DNA from: Proteobacteria bacterium UBA1844
GTDB taxonomy: Bacteria > Pseudomonadota > Gammaproteobacteria > Steroidobacterales > Woeseiaceae
Length of the DNA: 42,668 bases
Direction: 5' to 3'
NCBI GenBank assembly: GCA_002338615.1
Contig: DDIS01000204.1
Span: forward strand, 1,713 to 44,380
Positions 34,063 through 42,175 of the stretch are shown one piece after another. The notes below the pieces were generated by a model. It was not told the DNA's origin. It searched no databases and saw nothing but the letters and a program-made list of their open reading frames with translations. Every line of letters starts with the position of its first letter. Position 1 is the first letter of the stretch. Position numbers and translations under genes: made by a program.

Positions 34063-34673
34063 TTCGCCACCTCGAAGAAGCGCTGCAGCTCTCCGGTATC
34101 GTTCAGCGTCAGCACGACCTCAACCAGGCTTGGGCGCATGCGCATACCCGCCAGCCCACCGGCCCCCTGCGGTGGCCACTGCTCGGTCCATTGGCCGTTG
34201 CCGAGAAAAAAACGAAAATAGATACCTTCGACGTCGTCCAGCAAAGTGGTCGCATTCGGCTCACTACTGATTGCCGGATCGAGTACATTCCAGTTGAGCC
34301 GAATTAGCGCGCCATCTTCGATACGGTACGCAACGCGTTGCTGTGTGCTGCGTGGCAAGCCGGCCGGGTTCGGCCAGCCGTTGTGCGTGACTTCAAGTGC
34401 GAACTCCGTGCCAGGCCGGACACTGAATGCCGGCCGCAACGAATCATCGAACGGGTCGCGTACCGGTCTCGGCGCGGCCTGCGTGATATCCCGTCCAAGC
34501 AGGTTCATGGTGCGTTGTATGGACTCCAGGCGATCCATGCGTTTGCCAAGCAGGTCGGCGTTGTCCAGTGACTGTCCGAGCGCCTGGTAGGCCATGACCG
34601 ACATTAGCGCAAAGATTGCGAGCGCAACCAGCACCTCGATCAGGGTAAAGCCGGGCTGTCTGGTGTTGTTCAA
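34059..34673 (-). CDS. gspJ: Type II secretion minor pseudopilin GspJ
   Basis: A 204-residue minor pseudopilin. The prepilin site is RQPG|FTLIEVLVALAIFALM with Glu5 kept. The body has GRDITQAAPRPVRDPF and the family pattern RVAYRIEDGALIRLNWNVLD. It builds the pseudopilus tip with GspI and GspK after cleavage by the prepilin peptidase GspO/PilD, which is not in the window. It overlaps both neighbours by 4 nt. Confidence 0.93.
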   Translation of the reverse strand: MNNTRQPGFTLIEVLVALAIFALMSVMAYQALGQSLDNADLLGKRMDRLESIQRTMNLLGRDITQAAPRPVRDPFDDSLRPAFSVRPGTEFALEVTHNGWPNPAGLPRSTQQRVAYRIEDGALIRLNWNVLDPAISSEPNATTLLDDVEGIYFRFFLGNGQWTEQWPPQGAGGLAGMRMRPSLVEVVLTLNDTGELQRFFEVAK

Positions 34674-35170
34674 GATCTTGTGTCGCCAGTACCGGGCATA
34701 CCCTGGGTCCAGATACGGTTGCCGGCGCCCGGTGCCACGGGCTCGCCGATAAATCCGGTTACGGACTTGATCCTGCCCTCAACGCCGGGCCGCGAAATTG
34801 AGACATCGACACGGAACAGGTTCTCAACGCCGGTTTCAGACACCGTGGCGCTCCATGCCCACTCACTTTCCGCATAGTCGATTTCACCACTCGTAATACC
34901 GGTCTTTGGAATAGTGCCGGCGGCGCGCATCTCAACAATCTTGTTTTGTGCAATCCAGCTGGCAAAAGTGCGATCCCTGAGCGTGCTTGCGTTGGTCAAC
35001 ATACGACCCATGGTGACGGCCATGGTTGTTAGCGAGATCGCGATAATGACAAGCGCGACCATCACTTCAACGAGTGTAAATCCACGCTGGCGCTGTGCCG
35101 CCCGGCCAGGCCGGATTGGCACGACCCGGCGCGCGGCAGGTTCTGCCATCCGGTTACATCGAGTCGTCAT
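34670..35170 (-). CDS. gspI: Type II secretion minor pseudopilin GspI
   Basis: A 166-residue minor pseudopilin by the ATG at 35170, which overlaps the end of gspH by 17 nt. Another ATG at 35149 would give 159 residues; neither has a clear ribosome site. The prepilin site is RQRG|FTLVEVMVALVIIAIS after an unusually long, Arg-rich leader of about 30 residues. The family core ASWIAQNKIVEMR follows near residue 75. It starts tip assembly of the pseudopilus with GspJ and GspK. Confidence 0.9.
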   Translation of the reverse strand: MTTRCNRMAEPAARRVVPIRPGRAAQRQRGFTLVEVMVALVIIAISLTTMAVTMGRMLTNASTLRDRTFASWIAQNKIVEMRAAGTIPKTGITSGEIDYAESEWAWSATVSETGVENLFRVDVSISRPGVEGRIKSVTGFIGEPVAPGAGNRIWTQGMPGTGDTRS

Positions 35171-35714
35171 TCTTGATTATCTGCATATTGCCAAGCAGGT
35201 CACCTTCAATCTCGACCCTGCGCTGATCGTAAGCGCGCGTAACTGCGAGCTTGAAGGGTGTGGATTCACCGCTCGAATAGATCAATAACTGCGGCGCAAA
35301 GTTATTCGGCGGGGCACCCGGACGGTCGTCATACTGTAACTTCTTCGGTTCGGCATCCAGTAATATTTCCTTGTCTTCGAGATACAAGGATATTTCATAA
35401 TCCTCGGGCAAATTGGAGAGCTTCAGCGTGTCATCAGCTTCCAGTGCTGCCCACTGATTACTCACCGGATCGTATTCGACAAATCGGTACGCTCCCCGCA
35501 TGACTTCGACGCCGAATTCACGTCCCTGCATCATGGCTTCATCCTGCGCAACGTCGAGAAGCGCCACGAAGCGTCGTGCCTGTTTCTGCACGTCGCGGTC
35601 GTCGCTGAGAAGGTTCAGGGACAGTACCGCGACGGACATGACAATGCCGATAATGGCAACTGAGACCATGATCTCGATTAGCGAAAAGCCGCGCGACCGG
35701 CCGGCGATTATCAT
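35154..35714 (-). CDS. gspH: Type II secretion minor pseudopilin GspH
   Basis: A 186-residue pseudopilin. With the ATG at 35714 the leader is MIIAGRSRG and cleavage leaves FSLIEIMVSVAIIGIVMS. The frame is open further up into gspG, but that extension would lengthen the leader by 29 residues with no gain. The rest (ARRFVALLDVAQDEAMMQGREFGVEV) is typical GspH. It sits 16 nt after gspG and overlaps gspI. It probably links the major pseudopilin stalk to the tip. Confidence 0.9.
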   Translation of the reverse strand: MIIAGRSRGFSLIEIMVSVAIIGIVMSVAVLSLNLLSDDRDVQKQARRFVALLDVAQDEAMMQGREFGVEVMRGAYRFVEYDPVSNQWAALEADDTLKLSNLPEDYEISLYLEDKEILLDAEPKKLQYDDRPGAPPNNFAPQLLIYSSGESTPFKLAVTRAYDQRRVEIEGDLLGNMQIIKNDDSM

Positions 35715-35730
35715 GTTGCTACTCGCGCAA

Positions 35731-36180
35731 TTACTCGCCGATATTCCAGTTTCCAAGATCCGCGTCGACCCCTTCACCGCCGGGCCTGCCGTCCCGGCCA
35801 AGCGTATAGATATCGATTTCCCCGTTGTTACCTGGGTTCAGATAGAGGTATGGATTACCCCACGGGTCGTTCGGCACGCGCACGATATAGCCTCCCGTAC
35901 TCCAGTTACGAACGTTCGGATCGTTCGGCTTGGTGACGAGCGCTTCGATGCCTTGCTCGGACGAGGGATAGGCGAAATTATCGAGCCGATACAGACGCAT
36001 TGCGGACTCGATATTGTGGATGTCCGCGCGCGCCTTCTCGATCTGGGCATCATCAACCCGGCCAATAACCTGTGGCGCGACGATGGCGGCCAGCAGTCCG
36101 ATGATGATGACGACCACCATGATCTCAATCAGCGTAAAGCCCCGTTCGCGGGCACCATGACGCAATAGATTCCTGTTCAC
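35731..36180 (-). CDS. gspG: Type II secretion major pseudopilin GspG
   Basis: A 149-residue major pseudopilin, the main subunit of the pseudopilus. The start is GTG at 36180 with GGAG 7 nt upstream, giving leader MNRNLLRHGARERG and mature FTLIEIMVVVIIIGLLAAIV. The C-terminal part has LYRLDNFAYPSSEQGIEAL, VPNDPWGNPYLYLNPG and the calcium-site region IYTLGRDGRPGGEGVDADLG. It is the first gene of the gsp run here; gspC, D, E and F are absent and must lie elsewhere. A TATACT box on the minus strand (36266-36261) could be its -10 element. Confidence 0.95.
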   Translation of the reverse strand: MNRNLLRHGARERGFTLIEIMVVVIIIGLLAAIVAPQVIGRVDDAQIEKARADIHNIESAMRLYRLDNFAYPSSEQGIEALVTKPNDPNVRNWSTGGYIVRVPNDPWGNPYLYLNPGNNGEIDIYTLGRDGRPGGEGVDADLGNWNIGE

Positions 36181-36272
36181 AAATGTACTCCGAACCAGCC
36201 GCAGACCTGATCCAGACCAGGGCGTTGCGGCAAAATTGACTCTGTTAAGGGTTAAACGCGAGTATAGCAAAC

Positions 36273-36914
36273 ATGGGGTTACGACAACGCGAGCCAGGTC
36301 CGGAATCTGCCAACAATTGGTGGCCGCCCGTCGTCGTTTCGCTCGTGGCTGTAGTGGCGCAGGTGCTGGCAACGGGCGCGCCGACGCTCTTGCGTTTCGA
36401 CCGGGCTGCAATTCGAAGCGGCGAGGTCTGGCGGCTGGTCAGCGGCCACCTCGTGCACCTGGGATGGTCACACCTGCTGATGAATGTCATTGGTTTGCTG
36501 CTTGTCTTCGGCCTGGTGGGGGCGGCCTTTCGCACCGCGCAATGGGTGCTTGTTGCTTTAATCACCATTGTGGTTATCGACTTCGGGTTCTGGTTTCTGC
36601 TGCCGGGTCTCAATTGGTACGTAGGCCTGTCCGGGCTGCTTCACGGTCTGCTCGGCGCAGGCATCGTCGGTAGCCTCATGCAGGGGGGCACCAGGCATTG
36701 GGAATTATGGATTCTGGCAGTTCTTGTCGCGGTGAAACTGGTCTATGAGCACCTCTCGGGTGCATTGCCCGGTTCTGCTGGCGTCGCAGGTGGTAACGTG
36801 ATCGTCGAAGCACACCTGTACGGGGCGATTGGCGGGGTGGCCGCCGGGTTGCTGGTGTCCCGCTTCAGCCAACGACAACATACCGTGCCGCACGGGCGGG
36901 AGCCGCATGACTAA
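36273..36914 (+). CDS. rrtA: Rhombosortase (rhomboid family protease for GlyGly-CTERM proteins)
   Basis: A 213-residue intramembrane serine protease of the rhomboid family with about six helices. The catalytic Ser is residue 120 in YVGLSGLLHGLL and the catalytic His is residue 181 in VEAHLYGAIGGVAAG. GEVWRLVSGHLVHLGWSHLLMN near residue 50 is the rhomboid L1-H2 region. The GLSGxLHG and EAHLYG forms are those of rhombosortases, which cleave proteins bearing a C-terminal GlyGly-CTERM tag; many of these are type II secretion clients. It is divergent from gspG, with 92 nt between, which supports the link. No Shine-Dalgarno site is obvious. Confidence 0.82.
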   Translation: MGLRQREPGPESANNWWPPVVVSLVAVVAQVLATGAPTLLRFDRAAIRSGEVWRLVSGHLVHLGWSHLLMNVIGLLLVFGLVGAAFRTAQWVLVALITIVVIDFGFWFLLPGLNWYVGLSGLLHGLLGAGIVGSLMQGGTRHWELWILAVLVAVKLVYEHLSGALPGSAGVAGGNVIVEAHLYGAIGGVAAGLLVSRFSQRQHTVPHGREPHD

Positions 36915-36941
36915 AGCGAATAATTCCGACGGACAGACGTC

Positions 36942-36995
36942 TATAATCCCTGCGAGTCTGCCCGGCAGGAAACGACCGGGCACCTGGCCAGTGCC
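36942..36995 (+). promoter_or_regulatory. fabD promoter and structured leader
   Basis: TATAAT at 36942-36947 is a perfect -10 box, but the -35 region is poor. The predicted leader of about 58 nt holds two hairpins that share bases: TGCCCGG (36959-36965) with CCGGGCA (36976-36982), and GGCAC (36979-36983) with GTGCC (36991-36995). Only one can form at a time. GGAGG follows before the fabD start. Confidence 0.5.
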
Positions 36996-37011
36996 TGCAA
37001 TCGGAGGATAA

Positions 37012-37938
37012 ATGACACTCGCAATGGTTTTTCCGGGACAGGGATCCCAGTCGACAGGTATGCAGTCGGAGTTAGCGGAACAATTTCCGATCGTCCGCAA
37101 TACCTATGCCGAAGCCGATGACATACTTGGCTACGATTTGTGGGCCCGCGTGCAACAAGGCCCGACGGACAAACTGGCCGAGACCACGACCACGCAACCC
37201 GCCATGCTTGCGGCCGGGGTGGCGGCGTATCGTGTCTGGCAAGAGGCCGGCGGGGCCATACCTGCGCAATTGGCGGGGCATAGCCTGGGAGAATATTCGG
37301 CGCTGGTTTGTGGGGGTGCCGCCAGCTTCAAGGATGCGATGACGGTGGTCAAAAAGCGTGCGGAACTGATGCAGGATGCTGTGCCGGTCGGGGTCGGGGC
37401 AATGGCTGCGATCCTTGGCCTCGATGATGACGCCGTCATTTCGCTGTGCAGCGAGGCATCCACAATCGGTGTCGCAGAGCCAGTGAACTTCAATTCACCC
37501 GGACAGGTCGTTATTGCCGGGCACAGCACGGCCGTGAAACAGGCGGTCGAAATTGCGAAGGAGCACGGCGCGCGGCGTGCAATCGTGTTACCGGTCAGCG
37601 TGCCATCGCACTCATCCCTGATGCGCGGAGCCGGCGAAGCTCTGCGTGAAGTATTGGCCGCGACTGATTTCAAGGCACCGGAGGTCCCGGTCATATGTGC
37701 ATCGACCGGCACCGCGTACGTGAACAACGAGGATATTCGCGCGCGCCTGGCGGCCCAGGTCTACAGTCCGGTACTCTGGGTGCGTACCATCGAAGCCATC
37801 ACCGGCAACGGCGCAACGCGAATTATTGAATGCGGGCCGGGAAAGGTGCTCGGTGGCCTGATACGACGCATTGACAAAAACCTGTCGGTCGACATGATCG
37901 AGAATTTGGCCAGCCTGGAAAAAGCGCTGCAGGCCTGA
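37012..37938 (+). CDS. fabD: Malonyl-CoA:ACP transacylase
   Basis: A 308-residue transferase that loads malonate from CoA onto acyl carrier protein. Motifs: FPGQGSQSTGM near residue 7, the nucleophile Ser91 in GHSLGEYSALV, the malonate-binding Arg in KKRAELMQ, and the catalytic His200 in VSVPSHSSLM, close to E. coli Ser92/His201. The strong ribosome site GGAGG is 4 nt before the ATG. It is the first gene of a fabD-fabG-acpP-fabF run. The usual upstream plsX and fabH are not next to it; a rhombosortase gene is there instead. Confidence 0.95.
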   Translation: MTLAMVFPGQGSQSTGMQSELAEQFPIVRNTYAEADDILGYDLWARVQQGPTDKLAETTTTQPAMLAAGVAAYRVWQEAGGAIPAQLAGHSLGEYSALVCGGAASFKDAMTVVKKRAELMQDAVPVGVGAMAAILGLDDDAVISLCSEASTIGVAEPVNFNSPGQVVIAGHSTAVKQAVEIAKEHGARRAIVLPVSVPSHSSLMRGAGEALREVLAATDFKAPEVPVICASTGTAYVNNEDIRARLAAQVYSPVLWVRTIEAITGNGATRIIECGPGKVLGGLIRRIDKNLSVDMIENLASLEKALQA

Positions 37939-37946
37939 GGAGTTCC

Positions 37947-38702
37947 ATGGACACAGTATTTTCACCGGATGCGCTGCAAGGCGAAGTGGCACTGGTTACC
38001 GGAGCATCGCGCGGTATCGGCGCTGCCATCGCAGCGGCGCTGGCAATGGCAGGCGCTACCGTGATCGGCACAGCGACAAGTGCAAGCGGTGCGAGCGCGA
38101 TCAGTGAAGCTCTTGACGGTCACGGCCGTGGCATGGTGCTGGATATCACGGACGAAGCGTCAGTGCAGGCGGTGGTGGCCGAGATCCAGCAGGAAGAGGG
38201 GGCGCCTTCCATACTCGTAAATAATGCGGGCATCACGCGTGACAACCTGTTGCTGCGTATGAAACCCGAAGAGTGGGACGATGTGTTGTCAACCAATTTA
38301 AGTGGCGCCTATCGGGTGTCCAAGGCCTGTTTGCGCGGCATGATGAAAGCGAAGCGCGGTCGCATTATCAGCATTGCGTCGGTGATCGGCATAACCGGCA
38401 ACGCCGGGCAGGCAAATTATGCAGCGGCCAAGGCTGGCATGATCGGTTTTTCCAAATCCCTCGCGCGGGAGATCGGTTCGCGAAATATCACTGTAAATGT
38501 GATCGCGCCGGGCTTTATCGATACGGATATGACCCGTGTACTGCCCGAGGAGCAACGTAATGCCATGCTGCAAGGCATACCACTGGCCCGCCTCGGCGCT
38601 GGCATTGATATTGCCAACGCCGTTGTCTTTCTGGCGTCAGCGGCCGGCGCCTATATCACCGGGGAAACGCTGCATGTTAATGGCGGCATGCTTATGGACT
38701 GA
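37947..38702 (+). CDS. fabG: 3-oxoacyl-ACP reductase
   Basis: A 251-residue short-chain dehydrogenase that reduces 3-oxoacyl-ACP with NADPH in each elongation cycle. The cofactor loop is TGASRGIGAAIA near residue 18, then VNNAGITRDN near 91. The catalytic residues fit Ser145, Tyr158 and Lys162 (the NYAAAKAG block), with spacing as in E. coli FabG. GFIDTDMT and ITGETLHVNGGM close the fold. GAGGAG stands before the ATG, 8 nt after fabD. Confidence 0.95.
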   Translation: MDTVFSPDALQGEVALVTGASRGIGAAIAAALAMAGATVIGTATSASGASAISEALDGHGRGMVLDITDEASVQAVVAEIQQEEGAPSILVNNAGITRDNLLLRMKPEEWDDVLSTNLSGAYRVSKACLRGMMKAKRGRIISIASVIGITGNAGQANYAAAKAGMIGFSKSLAREIGSRNITVNVIAPGFIDTDMTRVLPEEQRNAMLQGIPLARLGAGIDIANAVVFLASAAGAYITGETLHVNGGMLMD

Positions 38703-38837
38703 TCACTTGGAAAAATCAAGCGGAAAGCGTATAGATTGAGCGCGTTGATTCACATACAATACGCCTCCTCGGTAAAGCGCACGTCGATAAATCAAGGGCT
38801 TACCGAATTTTACAGCCTTCTCAGGAGAAGCGAGCAA

Positions 38838-39080
38838 ATGAGCAGTATCGAAGAACAAGTGAAAAGCATTGTTGCCGAACAACTCGGAGTGAAAGAAGAC
38901 GAGGTTACGAACGATGCTTCTTTCGTCGATGATCTTGGCGCTGACTCTCTGGACACGGTTGAACTCGTAATGGCTCTTGAGGAGGAATTCGAAACCGAAA
39001 TTCCCGATGAAGATGCAGAAAAAATTACCACCGTTCAACAAGCAATCGATTTCGTTAACTCTCGGTCGAAAAAAGATTGA
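38838..39080 (+). CDS. acpP: Acyl carrier protein
   Basis: An 80-residue acidic carrier protein. Ser37 in [15 protein letters not shown] takes the phosphopantetheine arm. I chose the ATG at 38838, with AGGAG before it, since this gives the standard [18 protein letters not shown] start; the frame is open 102 nt further up. A TACAAT box at 38755-38760 without a good -35 may mark a separate acpP promoter, which would suit the high demand for this protein. A terminator follows 4 nt after the stop. Confidence 0.97.
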   Translation: MSSIEEQVKSIVAEQLGVKEDEVTNDASFVDDLGADSLDTVELVMALEEEFETEIPDEDAEKITTVQQAIDFVNSRSKKD

Positions 39081-39084
39081 AAAT

Positions 39085-39119
39085 AATAGGCGCGACGGCC
39101 TGCGTCGCGCCCTATTTTT
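39085..39119 (+). terminator. Rho-independent terminator between acpP and fabF
   Basis: AATAGGCGCGACG (39085-39097) pairs with CGTCGCGCCCTATT (39103-39116) with one bulged C and a 5-nt loop. Five T follow in TATTTTTC. It should end much acpP transcription, leaving partial readthrough into fabF. Confidence 0.82.
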
Positions 39120-39155
39120 CTGCGCGGCAGGATTGCCAGGTTCCGCGGTATCACA

Positions 39156-40397
39156 TTGAGTAGCAGACGCGTTGTCATTACAGGTATGGGACTGGTGTCG
39201 CCTGTTGGCGGGCAGCTTGACCGTGCGTGGCGCAATGTTTGTGAAGGCGATGCGCAAATCGGGCTGATCGACTGTTTTGACGCTGGCAGCTACCCAACCC
39301 GCATTGCGGGCACAGTGCGCGACTTCAATGCGGACGATTACCTGGCACCGAAAGATCAACGCAAGAGTGATCCTTTCATTCACTACGGCGTTGCTGCGTG
39401 CACCGATGCACTCAAAGATTCGGGTCTCGAGATCACCGCCGAAAATGGCCACATGGTCGGCGTGGCAATGGGGGCAGGTATCGGCGGTATCGCCACCATC
39501 GAAGATAATTACGCAAAGCTGATTGCCGGCGGCGTGCGCAAGGTTTCGCCGTTTTACATTCCGGGCAGCATCATCAACATGGCGTCAGGCCAGGTCAGTA
39601 TTCTCAATCACCTGACCGGACCAAATATCTCCATCGTCTCGGCCTGTGCGACCTCCACCCATTGCATTGGTATCGCGGGCCGCACTATCAGCTACGGCGA
39701 TGCTGATGTGATGCTGGCGGGCGGGTCGGAGTTCGCTACCACGCCGTCGGCAATGGCGGGTTTTTGTGCAGCACGTGCGATGACCACTCGCAACGACGAT
39801 CCCGCGGCTGCAAGCCGGCCATTCGACCGCGACCGAGATGGATTCGTACTCAGCAATGGCGGCGGCTGCGTCGTGCTTGAGGAACTGGAGCACGCCCAGG
39901 CCCGCGGTGCGAATATTTATGCGGAACTGATCGGGTTTGGCATGAGCGGCGATGCTTTTCATATAACCACGCCGCCGGCGGACGGTGAGGGCGCCCGTAA
40001 GTGCATGAGTTCTGCCATTCGCGATGCGGGCATTGACCCCGGCGATGTGGACTACCTGAACGCTCACGGCACCTCGACGCCGGCCGGTGATGTTGGCGAA
40101 ACAGTGGCCATTCGGCGCGCCTTCGGGGCGGCCGCTGATAAGCTGATTGTCAGCTCGACCAAATCAACGACGGGCCATCTGCTTGGCGCAGCGGGTGTAG
40201 TCGAAGCGATTTTTTCCATCCTTGCGATCAAGCACCAGGTCATTCCGCCGACCATTAACCTCGAAAATCAGGACCCGGCCTGCGATCTCGACTACACCGC
40301 AAACGAGGCACGGGACGCGAAAGTCAAAATCTCGATGTCGAACTCCTTCGGGTTTGGCGGGACCAATGGCAGCCTGATTTTCAGGGCCTACCACTGA
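39156..40397 (+). CDS. fabF: 3-oxoacyl-ACP synthase II
   Basis: A 413-residue condensing enzyme that extends acyl-ACP with malonyl-ACP. The catalytic triad fits Cys164 (VSACATSTH), His304 (NAHGTSTPAGD) and His341 (STTGHLLGAAG), as in E. coli FabF. The start is TTG with no clear ribosome site; it gives MSSRRVVITGMGLVSPVG, the standard N terminus, and no nearby ATG fits. The loop normally written GxGAG before VLEE reads SNGGGCVVLEE here. It lies 36 nt after the acpP terminator, 10 nt before mltG. Confidence 0.94.
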   Translation: MSSRRVVITGMGLVSPVGGQLDRAWRNVCEGDAQIGLIDCFDAGSYPTRIAGTVRDFNADDYLAPKDQRKSDPFIHYGVAACTDALKDSGLEITAENGHMVGVAMGAGIGGIATIEDNYAKLIAGGVRKVSPFYIPGSIINMASGQVSILNHLTGPNISIVSACATSTHCIGIAGRTISYGDADVMLAGGSEFATTPSAMAGFCAARAMTTRNDDPAAASRPFDRDRDGFVLSNGGGCVVLEELEHAQARGANIYAELIGFGMSGDAFHITTPPADGEGARKCMSSAIRDAGIDPGDVDYLNAHGTSTPAGDVGETVAIRRAFGAAADKLIVSSTKSTTGHLLGAAGVVEAIFSILAIKHQVIPPTINLENQDPACDLDYTANEARDAKVKISMSNSFGFGGTNGSLIFRAYH

Positions 40398-40407
40398 GCG
40401 CTGACGC

Positions 40408-41445
40408 ATGAAACGCTGGCTGGCAACCGGCGTCGTGCTGGTTTTGCTGGTCTTCGGTGCGGGAGCTGTAGGACTTCTTCACGTCAGGGACTTTCTGCGC
40501 ACGCCACTCACCGTGGATGCAAACGGCGCATTGTTTGAAGTGCGCTCGGGCGCCTCGTTTGCTGAAATAAGCGAGTTGCTCGGGTCGCGGGGAATTACCT
40601 CGAACAGTACTTTGCTGCGCTGGTATGCCCGCTGGACGAACGAGGCCAGCAAAGTGCAGGCCGGCGAATACCTTATCAAACCCGGTACGACGCCGGTCGC
40701 TCTGCTGCATCAATTCACTACGGGCGCAGTTCAGCTGTATTCGTTTACGCTCATCGAGGGCTGGAATCACCGCGAGCTGCTGCACGCGCTGCAGCAGCAT
40801 CCAGAGGTCGCCGGGACTATGGAGGATGCGGACTGGCCCGACCTGCTAAGCGAGCTCGGCGCGGCAACAGACGCGCCGGAGGGACTGTTTTTACCGGAGA
40901 CCTACCGATTTCCGCGAGCCACGACAGATCGCAAGGTGCTCGCGCAAGCTTACTCGCTGATGCAATCGGTGCTGAACGAGGAATGGTCTGCACGGGCCAA
41001 AGATGCACCCGTCAACAGCCCTTACGAAGCGCTGATTCTTGCCTCGATCATAGAAAAGGAGACGGGCAGAGCCGACGAGCGACAAAGAATCAGCGGCGTT
41101 TTCGCGCGGCGCCTTGCGAAGAATATGCGTCTGCAAACGGACCCGACCGTAATATACGGAATCGGCGCGACGTTCGACGGCAACCTGACCCGCAATGATC
41201 TCAGAACCGACACGGTGTATAACACCTACACCAGAGGCGGGCTGCCACCAACGCCCATAGCGATGCCAGGGCGTGCATCGATTCACGCTGCATTGCACCC
41301 GGCACCTGGCAACGAATTGTATTTTGTCGCGACCGGCCTTGGTGATGGCAGCCACTATTTCTCCGTCACGCACGAAGAGCATGAAAAAGCGGTGCAACGC
41401 TACCTGCGACAGCTGAGAAATACGTCAAACCGCAGTCAGGAATGA
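40408..41445 (+). CDS. mltG: Endolytic peptidoglycan transglycosylase MltG
   Basis: A 345-residue inner-membrane enzyme that cuts nascent glycan strands and may set their length. One membrane helix is at about 5-25 (LATGVVLVLLVFGAGAVGLL). A LysM-like region follows at about 42-95 (FEVRSGASFAEISELL). The YceG domain holds the catalytic Glu218 in ASIIEKETG, the same number as in E. coli, and LQTDPTVIYGIG and YNTYTRGGLPPTPIAMPG. It lies 10 nt after fabF; pabC, which sits between the two in E. coli, is missing. Confidence 0.95.
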   Translation: MKRWLATGVVLVLLVFGAGAVGLLHVRDFLRTPLTVDANGALFEVRSGASFAEISELLGSRGITSNSTLLRWYARWTNEASKVQAGEYLIKPGTTPVALLHQFTTGAVQLYSFTLIEGWNHRELLHALQQHPEVAGTMEDADWPDLLSELGAATDAPEGLFLPETYRFPRATTDRKVLAQAYSLMQSVLNEEWSARAKDAPVNSPYEALILASIIEKETGRADERQRISGVFARRLAKNMRLQTDPTVIYGIGATFDGNLTRNDLRTDTVYNTYTRGGLPPTPIAMPGRASIHAALHPAPGNELYFVATGLGDGSHYFSVTHEEHEKAVQRYLRQLRNTSNRSQE

Positions 41446-41494
41446 GCGCATGTATGAGAAATTGGCTGGCAATGACTAAGCAGAAAGTAAGCCG

Positions 41495-42133
41495 ATGAAC
41501 ACTCCGCAACGTGGCAGGTTTGTCACTATCGAAGGGATCGAAGGGGTTGGCAAATCAACCCACCTGGCGCGCCTGGTCAGGCGCATAGAGGCGGCAGGCC
41601 ACAAAGTACACATCACCCGTGAACCCGGTGGGACGCCTACGGCCGAGCGCATTCGGGACGTTGTACTGGGGCACGCAGCGGAGCCGGTGCCTGGAATGGC
41701 AGAATTGCTGTTAATGTTTGCTGCACGCTCATTGCTGGTTAGTAATGTGATACGGCCAGCGTTGGACGCCGGGACCTGGGTAATCAGCGACCGATTTGTC
41801 GATGCGAGCAGGGCGTACCAGGGTGGCGGTCGCGGCGTTCCTGCCGAGCGTATTGAAACCCTTGCCACGTGGGTGCTCGAAGGTTTGCGGCCCGACCTGA
41901 CCTTGTTGCTCGATGCGCCGGTGGCGACCGGCATGGCGCGCACGGACTCGCGTGGCGATCCCGATCGCCTCGACAGCGAACAGGCCGATTTCTATGCGCG
42001 GGTCCGCGAGCGTTATCTCGAACTCGCCGCCGCGGAGCCCGACCGCTTTGTCGTTGTTGATGCGTCCGGTACATTATTGGACGTGCAGGACGAGATCGAT
42101 CGGGTAGCGAGCTCATTGCTCGCGCACTCCTAG
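41495..42133 (+). CDS. tmk: Thymidylate kinase
   Basis: A 212-residue kinase that makes dTDP from dTMP. P-loop IEGIEGVGKSTH is at residues 12-23, ITREPGGTPTAERIR near 45, and SDRFVDASRAYQGGGRG near 92. The lid region has ARTDSRGDPDRLDSE. Length is normal for the bacterial form. Spacing to mltG is 49 nt and to holB 42 nt; the order mltG-tmk-holB matches E. coli. Confidence 0.95.
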   Translation: MNTPQRGRFVTIEGIEGVGKSTHLARLVRRIEAAGHKVHITREPGGTPTAERIRDVVLGHAAEPVPGMAELLLMFAARSLLVSNVIRPALDAGTWVISDRFVDASRAYQGGGRGVPAERIETLATWVLEGLRPDLTLLLDAPVATGMARTDSRGDPDRLDSEQADFYARVRERYLELAAAEPDRFVVVDASGTLLDVQDEIDRVASSLLAHS

Positions 42134-42175
42134 TTAATCTTTATTCTATGGAAATGCGTTAATCATTTGAAAAGT

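Noticed and set aside
35715..35801. Longer gspH start
   Set aside because: It would overlap gspG and place 29 more residues before a normal prepilin leader.
39585..40067. Minus-strand frame inside fabF
   Set aside because: Antisense shadow of a conserved gene; no independent support.
41450..41479. Nine-codon frame MYEKLAGND between mltG and tmk
   Set aside because: Too short to support and with no ribosome site; probably chance.
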